This document shows, piece by piece, positions 1 through 7,069 of a stretch of 12,482 nt of DNA; within the stretch, counting starts at the first letter, position 1; the number at the start of each line of letters is the position of its first letter. The translations under genes were made by a program, and so were the position numbers. The stretch spans positions 1-12,482 of the forward strand of contig JBDTSW010000064.1 in NCBI GenBank assembly GCA_039930945.1, written 5' to 3'. Under the pieces are notes generated by a model. It did not search any database. It saw only the letters and a program-made list of their open reading frames with translations, and was not told where the DNA came from. The DNA is from JBDTSW01 sp039930945. GTDB lineage: Bacteria > Actinomycetota > Thermoleophilia > Solirubrobacterales > 70-9.

Positions 1-2
1 AA

Positions 3-572
3 CGCCGCGCCCAGGCCCTGGCCCAGATCCGCACCTTCGGAGACCCGGTGCTGAAGTCGCGCGCCTCGGAGGTGACGCGGTTCGACCCCGAGCTCGAGCG
101 CGCAGCCGGGCGGATGATCGGGATCATGCGCGGCGCCATGGGAGTCGGCCTCGCCGCCACCCAGCTGGGCGTGATGCAGCGCCTGTTGGTCTTCGCCGCC
201 GGCCCCGATGCGACCCCGACCGCCGTCGCCAACCCCGAGATCGAGTGGCTGTCCGACGAGGCGGCGACCGCCGAGGAGGGCTGTCTCAGCCTTCCTGGGA
301 TCACGGTCGACGTCGAGCGCGCCCTCTATGCGCGGGTCCGGGGCCAGGACCTGGCGGGAGAGCCGCTGACCCTGGAGTCGGCGGGCCTCGAGGCTCGGGT
401 GGTGCAGCACGAGATCGATCACCTCGACGGTGTGCTGACGCTCGATCGCACCGAGCGCGACCAGCGAAAGGGTGCCCTGCGGGCGCTGCGTGAGGGCGAG
501 ACCTACGCCCCTCCGGTGGACGAACCGGAGCGTGAGGCCGCGAGCCGGGAGCACGGCGGCGAGCCCGTCTGA
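3..572 (+). CDS. def: Peptide deformylase (5' end missing)
   Basis: Iron/zinc-dependent enzyme that removes the N-formyl group from nascent proteins in the cytoplasm. All three family motifs are present: GVGLAATQ (nt 141-164), EGCLS (276-290, metal-binding Cys) and HEIDH (408-422, two metal-binding His and the catalytic Glu). The reading frame is open to the left edge of the window. Residues read before the GTG at 48 (IRTFGDPVLKSRASEV) match the usual deformylase N-terminus, so the GTG at 48 is an internal Val and the true start lies at or just before the window edge. The C-terminus carries about 30 polar residues beyond the core. The gene is followed 4 bases later by fmt, which adds the formyl group that this enzyme removes; def-fmt pairing is widespread in bacteria. 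Identity is certain; only the start is unknown. Confidence 0.96.
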   Translation, partial: RRAQALAQIRTFGDPVLKSRASEVTRFDPELERAAGRMIGIMRGAMGVGLAATQLGVMQRLLVFAAGPDATPTAVANPEIEWLSDEAATAEEGCLSLPGITVDVERALYARVRGQDLAGEPLTLESAGLEARVVQHEIDHLDGVLTLDRTERDQRKGALRALREGETYAPPVDEPEREAASREHGGEPV

Positions 573-576
573 CGCG

Positions 577-1494
577 GTGGGAGAGCGCACCGTCTTCTTC
601 GGCACCTCGGACTTCGCTGCGATCGTGCTGCGGGTCCTGGCCGTCTCGCCCTACCGGCCGCAGTTGGTGGTCACCCCGCCGGACCGCCGCCGGGGGAGGG
701 GGCGAAAGTTGAGCCCGCCGCCGGCAGCGATCGTCGCCAAGGGCGCCGGGATCGAGCTGCTGCAGGCCGAGGACCTGAACGAGATCGCGACCCTCGACCG
801 CATCCGTGCGGAAGGGCCCGACGTGGGAGTCGTCTGCGCTTTTGGCCAGCTCATCCGCGAACCACTGCTTTCCCAGCCGGAGATGCTCAACATCCACCCG
901 TCGCTGCTTCCGCGCTGGCGCGGCGCCGCTCCGATCGAGCGGGCGATCATGTCGGGCGACACCGAGACGGGGGTAACGATCATGCGTCTGGCCGAGGGGC
1001 TCGACTCGGGCCCGATCGCGCTTCAGGAGCGGACGACGATCGAGCCGGGCGAGGACTTCGCGTCGCTGTCGGGCCGCCTCGCCGAGATCGGCGCCGTCTT
1101 GATGCTGCGGGCGCTGGAGCTGCACGAGCGGGGAGAGCTCGAGCTGGCCGACCAGGACGACGGCCAGGCGACCTACGCGGAGAAGATCTCGGCCGGCGAT
1201 CGCCGGCTCGATCCGACCCGCCCCGCGGTCGAGCTGGAGCGGGCCGTCCGCGCCCTCACCCCCCATGTGGGGGCCTACCTGGAGCTCGAGGGAGGCGATC
1301 GCCTCGGCGTCCGCGAGGCCCGCGTCGGCGAAGGCGCCTTGCCGGCCGGCGCACTGGAGCCGGCGGGCGGCGAGCTGCTGCTCGGCTGCGGCGAGGGCGT
1401 GCTGGCCCTGGGCTCGGTCCAGCCCCCGGGCGGCCGGCCGATGCCGGCCGAGGCATATCTTCGTGGCCACGATGTCCCGCGCCGGGCGCTCTGA
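577..1494 (+). CDS. fmt: Methionyl-tRNA formyltransferase
   Basis: Transfers a formyl group from 10-formyltetrahydrofolate to Met on the initiator tRNA. The GTG at 577 is chosen because it gives MGERTVFFGTSDFA, the normal N-terminus of the family, and a 305-residue protein of typical length. An in-frame ATG at 472 would add 35 unrelated residues overlapping def. The folate-binding and catalytic segment LNIHPSLLPRWRGAAPI spans residues 104-120. The catalytic triad known from the E. coli enzyme aligns as Asn105, His107 and Asp143 (GLDSGP). The C-terminal OB-like tRNA-binding domain follows from about residue 200, with YAEKIS at its entrance. No strong Shine-Dalgarno sequence is visible, so translation probably couples to def. 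The 3' end overlaps rsmB by 23 bases. Confidence 0.96.
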   Translation: MGERTVFFGTSDFAAIVLRVLAVSPYRPQLVVTPPDRRRGRGRKLSPPPAAIVAKGAGIELLQAEDLNEIATLDRIRAEGPDVGVVCAFGQLIREPLLSQPEMLNIHPSLLPRWRGAAPIERAIMSGDTETGVTIMRLAEGLDSGPIALQERTTIEPGEDFASLSGRLAEIGAVLMLRALELHERGELELADQDDGQATYAEKISAGDRRLDPTRPAVELERAVRALTPHVGAYLELEGGDRLGVREARVGEGALPAGALEPAGGELLLGCGEGVLALGSVQPPGGRPMPAEAYLRGHDVPRRAL

Positions 1495-2887
1495 GGACGG
1501 ACGCCGGGCGACGCCCGCCCGGCGGGCGGCCTTCGAGACCCTGCGCCGGACCTTCGAGCACGATGCCTGGACCGACCGCGCCTTTCGCTCGGCCGCCGAT
1601 CGCCACGGGCTGGAGGGTGCCGAGCGGGCGCGGTCCCAGCGGCTTGCCTACGGAGCGGTGCAGCGACGCGGGACCACTGACCACCTCGCCGCCCGGCTCG
1701 CCGGTCGGCCGGTGGCGCAGCTCGACCCGCCGCTGCGCGCGGGGCTTCGCCTCGGCCTCTTCGAGCTCCTGTTCTCCGACGGTGCGGCCGCGCACGCGGC
1801 GGTCGGCGAGGCGGTCGAGCTGGCCAAGGGCGGCATGCGCGCGGGCGGCGCCGGTGGCCGCGCAGCGGCGGCCGCGGGGCTGGTCAACGCTGTCTTGCGC
1901 CAGGCCTCCAGGGATCCGGCGTCGCTGCTGGCCGGGCTCGACGACTCGACTCCGGAGGGCGCCGCGGTCGCTCACTCCTACCCGGGCTGGCTGGCAGCGC
2001 GCTGGTGGGAGGAGTTGGGCCCCGACGGCGCCCGAGCGTTGATGGCGGCGATGAACGAGCCGGCCGAGCGCGCCCTGCGGGTGAACACCCTGCGGGCCGA
2101 CCCGGCCGCGCTCGCGGCCACGCTTCGCACGGCGGGCGAGCGGGTCGAGCCGGTCGCTGCGGGCTCAGACCCGCTGCTGAGCCTGCCGGAAACCCTCGTC
2201 GCCGGCGGGCGCTGGGGGGAGGCGCTGAGGGCGCGGATCGCCGCCGGCGAGATGGTCCCCCAGTCCCGCGCGTCTCAGGCGGTGGCCGGCCTGCTGGACC
2301 CGCAGCCCGGTGAGCGTGTGCTCGACCTCTGCGCCGGGCCGGGAATCAAGTCCACGGCGATCGCCGCGCGCATGGGTGATGTCGGAGAGGTGCGCTCGAT
2401 CGAGTTGGACCCCCGCCGCGCGTCGCAGATAGCCGCGCTGGCCGAGCGCGCCGGCGCCGGGTGCGTTCGCCCGGTCGAGGCCGACGCCGCTGTCGCCGAC
2501 CTCGGCGCGGGCTACGATCGGGTCCTCGTGGATCCTCCGTGCACGGACCTGGGAGCGCTGGCCGCACGTCCGGACGCGCGCTGGCGCAAGACCGCCGACC
2601 AGGCCGACCAGCTGGCGGTCCTCCAGCGCGAGATCCTGGTCAACGGCGCCGCCTCGGTGCGCCCCGGCGGGAGGCTCGTCTATTCGACCTGCACGATCTC
2701 GCGCGCCGAGAACGAGGCTGTGGTGGCCGGCGCGCTGGCCGCTCGTCCCGAGCTCGAGGCCGAGGATCTGGGGCGTGGCCACCCGACGCTCGCCTCCGCG
2801 CACGACCACCGCTTCCTGCAGACGCGCCCCGACCGCGATCGCACCGACGGCTTCTTCATGGCGCTGATCCGGCGCCGGGAGGGTTGA
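1472..2887 (+). CDS. rsmB: 16S rRNA (cytosine-5) methyltransferase RsmB/Sun
   Basis: Methylates a cytosine (C967 in E. coli numbering) of 16S rRNA using SAM. The ATG at 1472 gives 471 residues and a NusB-like N-terminal RNA-binding domain (about residues 10-150). The frame is open upstream to 1265, but that part lies inside fmt and is not NusB-like. The methyltransferase domain has the SAM loop VLDLCAGPGIKS at 283-294, the DPPC motif with the helper Cys357, and YSTCT with the catalytic nucleophile Cys407; this two-cysteine arrangement is diagnostic of RsmB-type m5C enzymes. Oddities are Ile-Lys-Ser where the SAM loop usually reads Gly-Lys-Thr, DPPCTDLG where relatives have DAPCTGLG, and a Gly/Ala-rich insert in the NusB-like domain before the GLVNAVLR helix. 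fmt-rsmB adjacency is common in bacteria. Confidence 0.93.
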   Translation: MSRAGRSEDGRRATPARRAAFETLRRTFEHDAWTDRAFRSAADRHGLEGAERARSQRLAYGAVQRRGTTDHLAARLAGRPVAQLDPPLRAGLRLGLFELLFSDGAAAHAAVGEAVELAKGGMRAGGAGGRAAAAAGLVNAVLRQASRDPASLLAGLDDSTPEGAAVAHSYPGWLAARWWEELGPDGARALMAAMNEPAERALRVNTLRADPAALAATLRTAGERVEPVAAGSDPLLSLPETLVAGGRWGEALRARIAAGEMVPQSRASQAVAGLLDPQPGERVLDLCAGPGIKSTAIAARMGDVGEVRSIELDPRRASQIAALAERAGAGCVRPVEADAAVADLGAGYDRVLVDPPCTDLGALAARPDARWRKTADQADQLAVLQREILVNGAASVRPGGRLVYSTCTISRAENEAVVAGALAARPELEAEDLGRGHPTLASAHDHRFLQTRPDRDRTDGFFMALIRRREG

Positions 2888-2890
2888 AGC

Positions 2891-3118
2891 GTGGACTCCG
2901 CAAAGACCCTGCCGCGTCCCGGGTGCCCCGGCTGCGGTGAGCCCTGGCTGCGCCCCACCCAGCTTCCGGGCCGCTACCGCTGCGTCTACTGCTTGCGGCG
3001 CTACGAGCTGGTCTCGCAGTGCCCCAACTGCGGCGAGCACCAGACGATCGTCAGGATGAGAGAGGACGAGGACCTTCTCTGCCAGCATTGCGGGCACTCG
3101 ATGCTGAAGCCGGTCTGA
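2891..3118 (+). CDS. Small double zinc-ribbon protein, YfgJ-like
   Basis: A 75-residue protein with four CxxC pairs: Cys12/15, Cys31/34, Cys44/47 and Cys64/67. This pattern fits two zinc ribbons in tandem. The C-terminal half (RCVYC...CPNCGEHQTIV...CQHCGHSMLKP) recalls the E. coli YfgJ family (Pfam zinc-ribbons_6), whose function I do not know to be established; the resemblance is from memory, not a search. The GTG start at 2891 is supported by a strong Shine-Dalgarno sequence, GGGAGGG at 2877-2883, seven bases upstream. The gene sits 3 bases after rsmB and 2 bases before rpe, so it is almost certainly co-transcribed and translated with them. There is no signal peptide or membrane segment, so it is probably cytosolic. 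A role in nucleic-acid binding or zinc handling is possible but not shown. Confidence 0.85.
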   Translation: MDSAKTLPRPGCPGCGEPWLRPTQLPGRYRCVYCLRRYELVSQCPNCGEHQTIVRMREDEDLLCQHCGHSMLKPV

Positions 3119-3120
3119 AC

Positions 3121-3834
3121 ATGGGAGCGCTGCGATCCGCCGATGACCCCTCACCGCGACCGCGCGAGGCCTTCACGGGCCTGCGGGTCGCGCCGTCGAT
3201 CCTCTCCGCCGACTTCTCCAGGCTGGGGACGCAGGTCGCCGAGGTGATGGACGCCGGTGCCCGCGTGATCCATGTGGACGTGATGGATGGCCACTTCGTC
3301 CCGCCGATCACGATCGGCCCGCTGATCGTCTCGGCCATCGCCGACCAGGTCCACGACGCGGGCGGTGCGATCGACGTCCACCTGATGATCGAGCGGCCCG
3401 CGCAGCAGGTGGACGAGTTCGCCCGGGCCGGAGCCGACTGCATCTCGGTTCACCTCGAGGCCGACCGCCACTCCCACCGCACCCTCTCGGCGATCCGGGG
3501 CGCCGGCTGTCTCGCCGGACTCGCGCTCAACCCGGGAACCTCGGCCGAGGCCGCCGGTGAGCTCGAGGACGCCGCCGACCACGTGCTCTGCATGACCGTC
3601 AACCCGGGGTGGGGGGGCCAGGCCTTCGTCGAGTCCTCGCCCGACAAGGTCCGCCGCCTGCACGCGCTCGCGCCCAGCGCCGCGATCGAGGTGGACGGCG
3701 GCATCGACGCCACCACGATCGGCTCCGTCGCCGAGGCGGGCGCGACCCTGTTCGTGGCCGGCTCCGCGATCTTCAAGGAGGACGATCCCGCGGCTGCCTA
3801 CAGGGAGATCGCGGAAGCGGTCGGCGCCGGCTGA
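3121..3834 (+). CDS. rpe: Ribulose-phosphate 3-epimerase
   Basis: Interconverts D-ribulose 5-phosphate and D-xylulose 5-phosphate in the pentose phosphate pathway. It is a TIM-barrel enzyme of 237 residues. Visible family motifs are VAPSILSADF (23-32), HVDVMDGHFVP (51-61), DVHLMIERP (85-93), VNPGWGGQAF, EVDGGID (190-196) and VAGSAIFK. By comparison with solved relatives, His51, Asp53, His87 and Asp192 are the metal and acid/base residues, and all are present. The ATG at 3121 adds about 20 residues before the usual N-terminus; an open frame back to 3019 lies inside the preceding zinc-ribbon gene and is rejected. No clear ribosome-binding site is seen, consistent with coupling across the 2-base gap. 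Its substrate is also the substrate of the RibB domain encoded downstream, which fits rpe-rib linkage in actinobacteria. Confidence 0.96.
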   Translation: MGALRSADDPSPRPREAFTGLRVAPSILSADFSRLGTQVAEVMDAGARVIHVDVMDGHFVPPITIGPLIVSAIADQVHDAGGAIDVHLMIERPAQQVDEFARAGADCISVHLEADRHSHRTLSAIRGAGCLAGLALNPGTSAEAAGELEDAADHVLCMTVNPGWGGQAFVESSPDKVRRLHALAPSAAIEVDGGIDATTIGSVAEAGATLFVAGSAIFKEDDPAAAYREIAEAVGAG

Positions 3835-3836
3835 GC

Positions 3837-3842
3837 TACCAT
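3837..3842 (+). promoter_or_regulatory. Candidate -10 box of the riboflavin operon
   Basis: TACCAT fits the actinobacterial -10 consensus TANNNT and begins two bases after the rpe stop codon. The same eight bases, GCTACCAT, recur just upstream of rpmB. No convincing -35 box is seen. Transcription would start around 3849-3852, inside the adjoining palindrome, leaving a leader of about 40 bases before the ribD GTG. This is inferred from sequence only. Confidence 0.45.
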
Positions 3843-3858
3843 TGACTGACTAGTCAAT
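3841..3858. promoter_or_regulatory. Interrupted palindrome, candidate repressor operator
   Basis: ATTGACT-GACT-AGTCAAT is a perfect 7-base inverted repeat around a 4-base spacer. It is AT-rich within very GC-rich DNA, overlaps the TACCAT -10 box by two bases and would cover the expected transcription start. The arm TTGACT/AGTCAA and the 16-18 base length resemble operators of TetR-family repressors, though no regulator gene is in the window. A small RNA hairpin is an alternative, but there is no T-tract to make it an intrinsic terminator. Confidence 0.45.
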
Positions 3859-3866
3859 CAGCGCCC

Positions 3867-3886
3867 TCCCGAAAGGGGTTGAACCC
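3867..3886 (+). promoter_or_regulatory. ribD leader: ribosome-binding site inside two alternative small hairpins
   Basis: The purine run AAAGGGG (3872-3878) lies ten bases before the ribD GTG and is its likely ribosome-binding site. The same GGG can pair upstream with CCC at 3868-3870, closing a GAAA (GNRA-type) tetraloop, or downstream with CCC at 3884-3886 across TTGAA. The two pairings exclude each other. The stems are only three or four pairs, so a regulatory effect is speculative. Confidence 0.3.
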
Positions 3887-3888
3887 AG

Positions 3889-5022
3889 GTGTCACCGCGC
3901 TTGCAGCCCGCGGCCGACCTCGACGCCGCCCACCTTCAGCGCGCGGTCGAGCTGGCTGGCGGCGGCACCGGCCGGGTCAGCCCGAACCCGCTCGTCGGCG
4001 TGGTCGTGGTGCGCGGCGCCGACGTCCTCGGCGAGGGCTTTCACGCCGAGCTGGGCGGTGTCCACGCCGAGGTGGCGGCGCTCGACGACGCCCGCCGACG
4101 AGGCCACGACCTCGCCGGGGCGACGCTGTACTCAAGCCTCGAGCCCTGCGCCCATCAGGGCCGCCAGCCCCCCTGCACCGAGGCGATCGTCGCCGCGGGC
4201 ATCGCCCGCGTGGTGATCGGTTGCGACGATCCCTCGCCCAAGGCCAGCGGCCGGGGGCCGGGGATCCTCCGCGACGAGGGCGTCGAGGTCGCCTTCGCCG
4301 GCGGAGCCGAGGCCACGGCGGCCCGACTGCTGATCCAGCCCTTCCGCAAGCACGCCCGCACCGGCAGGCCGCTGGTCGTGCACAAGTCCGCGCTCAGCCT
4401 CGACGGCCGCACCGCCACGGCCGGCGGCGACTCGAGGTGGATCTCGGGGGCACAGAGCCGAGCGCTCGCGCACCGCTGGCGGGCCGAAGCCGATGCCGTC
4501 GCCGTGGGGATCGGCACCGCGCTCGCCGACGACCCCCTGCTGACGGCGCGCGAGGTCGACGCCCATCGCCAGCCGACCCGCGTCGTGTTCGACACGGGGG
4601 CGCGCCTGCCGCTGAGCTCGAAGCTGCTCGCCACCCTCGACCAGGGGCCCGTGATCGTCTTCTGCGGATCCGGCGCCCCGGCCCCGCGCGCCGAGGCGCT
4701 GCGCGAGGTGGGGGCCGAGGTGATCGCGCTTCAGGGCGAGGGCGCCGGCGGCGTCGAGGCCGCGCTCGAAGAGCTTGGTCGGCGCGAGATCACGTCCCTG
4801 CTGCTGGAGGGCGGGGCGACGCTGGCGGGGTCCTTCCTTGAGGCTGGGGAGATCGATGAGATGCGCCTGTTCGTCGCGCCGATCATCCTAGGCGGCGACG
4901 GTCGCCCCCTGTTCGACTCCGCGGGGCCCGACCGCGTCGAGGTGGCCGTTCGCCCGCTCGCGGTCGCCTCGCAGCAGTCCGGCGACGACATCCTCGTCCG
5001 CGCGCGGCTGAAGGAATGGTGA
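3889..5022 (+). CDS. ribD: Bifunctional riboflavin deaminase/reductase RibD
   Basis: Catalyses the second and third steps of riboflavin synthesis: deamination of the pyrimidinone ring, then NADPH-dependent reduction of the ribose side chain. It is 377 residues, full length for the fusion. The N-terminal CMP/dCMP-deaminase-like domain shows SPNPLVG near residue 30, HAE (His59 zinc ligand, Glu61 proton shuttle) and PCAHQGRQPPC (Cys87 and Cys96 zinc ligands). The reductase domain starts near residue 160 with LSLDGRTA, followed by DSRWISG, VGIGTALADDP and LLLEGGATLAGSFL. The GTG start is supported by AAAGGGG ten bases upstream and by conservation starting soon after. This is the first gene of the riboflavin block and the only one with a real intergenic leader. 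Its TGA overlaps the ribE ATG (TGATG). Confidence 0.96.
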   Translation: MSPRLQPAADLDAAHLQRAVELAGGGTGRVSPNPLVGVVVVRGADVLGEGFHAELGGVHAEVAALDDARRRGHDLAGATLYSSLEPCAHQGRQPPCTEAIVAAGIARVVIGCDDPSPKASGRGPGILRDEGVEVAFAGGAEATAARLLIQPFRKHARTGRPLVVHKSALSLDGRTATAGGDSRWISGAQSRALAHRWRAEADAVAVGIGTALADDPLLTAREVDAHRQPTRVVFDTGARLPLSSKLLATLDQGPVIVFCGSGAPAPRAEALREVGAEVIALQGEGAGGVEAALEELGRREITSLLLEGGATLAGSFLEAGEIDEMRLFVAPIILGGDGRPLFDSAGPDRVEVAVRPLAVASQQSGDDILVRARLKEW

Positions 5023-5621
5023 TGTTCACCGGGTTGGTCAGGGAAGTCGGCGCGGTCGCCGGGCTGGAGCGCTCGGAGGCCGGCGCGCGGCTTCGAATCG
5101 GGGCGGCGCTGGCGCCGAGCCTGAGCGAGGGGGACTCCGTCGCCGTCTCCGGGGCCTGTCTGACGGTGGCCGAGCTCTTCGCCGGAGCGTTCGCCGCGGA
5201 CGTCATCAACCAGACGCTGTCGCTGACGACGCTGGGGGACCTGGCGCCGGGGGGCGCCGTGAACCTGGAGCCGGCGCTGCGAGTCGGCGATCCGCTCGGC
5301 GGCCACCTGGTCCAGGGCCACGTCGATGCCGTCGGCACCGTCGCTGCCAGCGCCGAGGATGGCGTCTCCCGCAGGCTGTGGATCGCGCTCCCCGCGCAGC
5401 TGCACCGATACGTCGTCGAGCACGGCTCGGTCGCCGTCGACGGGGTCAGCCTCACTGTCGCCGGCCTCGACGAGGCGGGGCTCGAGGTCTCGCTGATTCC
5501 CGAGACCCTCGAGCACACCACCCTTGGGAGGCTGGCCGAGGGCGACCGGGTGAACGTCGAGGTGGACCAGATCGCTCGCTACACCGAACGCCTTCTAGGC
5601 TTTAGCGAGGAGACCGAATGA
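5022..5621 (+). CDS. ribE: Riboflavin synthase, alpha subunit
   Basis: Dismutates two 6,7-dimethyl-8-ribityllumazine molecules to riboflavin, the final pathway step. It is 199 residues with the family's internal duplication: barrel 1 has [13 protein letters not shown] and barrel 2 has [12 protein letters not shown], with [13 protein letters not shown] at the junction and [11 protein letters not shown] late in barrel 2. The run ATGGTGATG offers three in-frame starts at 5016, 5019 and 5022. The last is chosen because riboflavin synthases begin MFTG, the first Met and Phe bind in the fold, and AAGGA at 5011-5015 is then correctly spaced. Its 3' end overlaps ribBA by four bases (ATGA). This gene is often called ribC in Gram-positive bacteria and mycobacteria. 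Confidence 0.95.
   Translation: MFTGLVREVGAVAGLERSEAGARLRIGAALAPSLSEGDSVAVSGACLTVAELFAGAFAADVINQTLSLTTLGDLAPGGAVNLEPALRVGDPLGGHLVQGHVDAVGTVAASAEDGVSRRLWIALPAQLHRYVVEHGSVAVDGVSLTVAGLDEAGLEVSLIPETLEHTTLGRLAEGDRVNVEVDQIARYTERLLGFSEETE
5596..5601 (+). promoter_or_regulatory. Candidate internal -10 box before ribBA
   Basis: TAGGCT, preceded by C to form CTAGGCT, lies inside the last codons of ribE, 16 bases before the ribBA ATG. The same CTAGGCT occurs before recG. A transcript starting around 5608 would have an almost absent leader retaining only part of the GAGGAG ribosome-binding site at 5607-5612. It is a plausible extra promoter for ribBA-ribH, but a coding coincidence cannot be excluded. 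Confidence 0.25.
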
Positions 5622-7069
5622 CCGAACGCCGAACCGAAGCGAACCCCGAAGCCCCCGGACGCGGGAGCAGCAGGGAAATGCCCGAGGCGCAAGCCGAGGG
5701 CAAGGTGCTGGAGGCGGGAGCGGAGGAGGCTTCGGGCGGTGGTGTTCCTGCGGGAGCGGAGCATTCGCCAGGCTTTGCCTCCATCGAGGAGGCGATCGAC
5801 GAGATCCGCCGCGGCAGGATGATCGTCGTCTGCGACGACGAGAACCGCGAGAACGAGGGCGACCTGACGATGGCCGCCCAGTTCGCCACCCCGGAGGCGA
5901 TCAACTTCATGGCGAAGGAGGCGCGCGGCCTGATCTGCCTGACGCTGACGCCAGACCGTTGCGACGAGCTCGGGCTCGACCTGATGGCGGCCAAGAACGA
6001 GTCGCCCTTCCAGACCGCGTTCACGATCTCGGTCGAGGCGCGCGAGGGTGTCACCACCGGGATCAGCGCCGCCGACCGCGCCCGCACGATCCAGGTTGCG
6101 ATCGACCCCGGCTCGAAGCCCGAGGACCTCGTCCAGCCCGGACACGTCTTCCCGCTGAAGGCAAAGGAGGGCGGGGTGCTCGAGCGCACCGGCCAGACCG
6201 AGGCCGCGGTCGACCTCGCTCGCCTCGCGGGCGTCATCCCCGCCGGGGTGATCTGCGAGGTGATGAACGAGGACGGGACGATGGCCCGCGTGCCCGACCT
6301 GATCCCCTACTGCGACCGCCACGGGCTGAAGATGATCACGGTGGCCGACCTGATCGCCTACCGCCGCCGCCACGAGAAGCTCGTCGAGCGAGTGGTCGCG
6401 ACCCGGCTGCCGACCGCCTTCGGAGAGTTCTCGGCGGTCGGCTACCGCTCACTGGTGGACGAAAAGCACCACGTCGCGATGGTCAAGGGAGAGGTTCACG
6501 GGGCGGAGGAGGTGCTGGTCCGAGTCCACTCGGAGTGCCTCACCGGAGACGTCTTCCACTCGCTTCGGTGCGACTGTGGCGAGCAACTCGCCGCTGCGCT
6601 GCTGATGATCGAGCAGGAGGGCCGGGGCGTGTTGCTCTACCTCTCCCAGGAGGGTCGCGGCATCGGCCTGCTGAACAAGCTGCGGGCCTACCGCCTGCAG
6701 GAGGACGGCCTCGACACGGTCGACGCCAATCTCAAGCTCGGCCTGCCCGCCGACCTGCGCGACTACGGGATCGGGGCGCAGATCCTGGTCGACCTCGGGC
6801 TCTCGAGCATCCGCATCCTCACCAACAACCCGAAGAAGATCCATGGCCTCGAGGGGTACGGGCTCTCTGTCGCCGAGCAGGTGCCGATCCAATCGGTGCC
6901 GAACGCGCACAACGAGGACTACCTGCGGGCCAAGCGCGACAAGCTGGGGCACATCCTGCACCACCAGGGCCTCGCCCTCGATGAGGAGCTGATCCACGAC
7001 GAGCATCGCCGCGACGTCTCCAAGCAGGCGCTCTCAGACCCGGACCCGAGCGAGCCCGGCGATGGCTGA
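5618..7069 (+). CDS. ribBA: Bifunctional DHBP synthase / GTP cyclohydrolase II
   Basis: Feeds both branches of riboflavin synthesis: RibB turns ribulose 5-phosphate into 3,4-dihydroxy-2-butanone 4-phosphate, and RibA opens GTP. It is 483 residues. After about 50 Glu/Ala/Gly-rich residues of probably disordered extension, the RibB domain shows [11 protein letters not shown] (73-83), [13 protein letters not shown] and GHVFPL (His176). The RibA domain has [17 protein letters not shown] with the zinc ligands Cys307, Cys318 and Cys320, then [18 protein letters not shown] and LTNNPKK, so it looks fully active. One oddity is [11 protein letters not shown]: Gln193 stands where E. coli RibB has the metal ligand His153 (usual RxGHTEA). 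GAGGAG five bases upstream supports the ATG at 5618, which overlaps the ribE stop. An internal ATG at 5678 is a weaker alternative start. The 3' end overlaps ribH by eight bases. Confidence 0.95.
   Translation: MTERRTEANPEAPGRGSSREMPEAQAEGKVLEAGAEEASGGGVPAGAEHSPGFASIEEAIDEIRRGRMIVVCDDENRENEGDLTMAAQFATPEAINFMAKEARGLICLTLTPDRCDELGLDLMAAKNESPFQTAFTISVEAREGVTTGISAADRARTIQVAIDPGSKPEDLVQPGHVFPLKAKEGGVLERTGQTEAAVDLARLAGVIPAGVICEVMNEDGTMARVPDLIPYCDRHGLKMITVADLIAYRRRHEKLVERVVATRLPTAFGEFSAVGYRSLVDEKHHVAMVKGEVHGAEEVLVRVHSECLTGDVFHSLRCDCGEQLAAALLMIEQEGRGVLLYLSQEGRGIGLLNKLRAYRLQEDGLDTVDANLKLGLPADLRDYGIGAQILVDLGLSSIRILTNNPKKIHGLEGYGLSVAEQVPIQSVPNAHNEDYLRAKRDKLGHILHHQGLALDEELIHDEHRRDVSKQALSDPDPSEPGDG

Noticed and set aside
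472..576. Upstream extension of fmt from an ATG inside def
   Set aside because: The added residues do not look like a formyltransferase; the GTG at 577 gives the family N-terminus.
301..1470. Long minus-strand open frame (389 codons) opposite def and fmt, and similar ones opposite most other genes
   Set aside because: Long antisense frames are expected in very GC-rich coding DNA. The translations are Arg/Pro/Gly/Ala-rich with no family motifs, and the + strand genes are unambiguous.
1265..1471. Upstream extension of rsmB inside fmt
   Set aside because: The residues are an out-of-frame reading of the fmt C-terminal domain; the ATG at 1472 fits the NusB-like start.
2162..2183. GGCTCAG / CTGAGCC inverted repeat with 8-base loop in rsmB
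   Set aside because: It lies within coding sequence, has no associated signal, and repeats of this size are expected by chance at this GC content.
3019..3120. Upstream extension of rpe inside the zinc-ribbon gene
   Set aside because: It is a frame shadow of the zinc-ribbon gene; the ATG at 3121 already leaves a spare 20 residues before the epimerase fold.
3841..3858. Intrinsic terminator after rpe
   Set aside because: The stem is short and AT-rich and no T-tract follows; the position on a -10 box fits an operator better.
3835..3888. FMN riboswitch before ribD
   Set aside because: The gap is 54 bases, far shorter than the roughly 140-base FMN aptamer, and its conserved sequence blocks are not seen.
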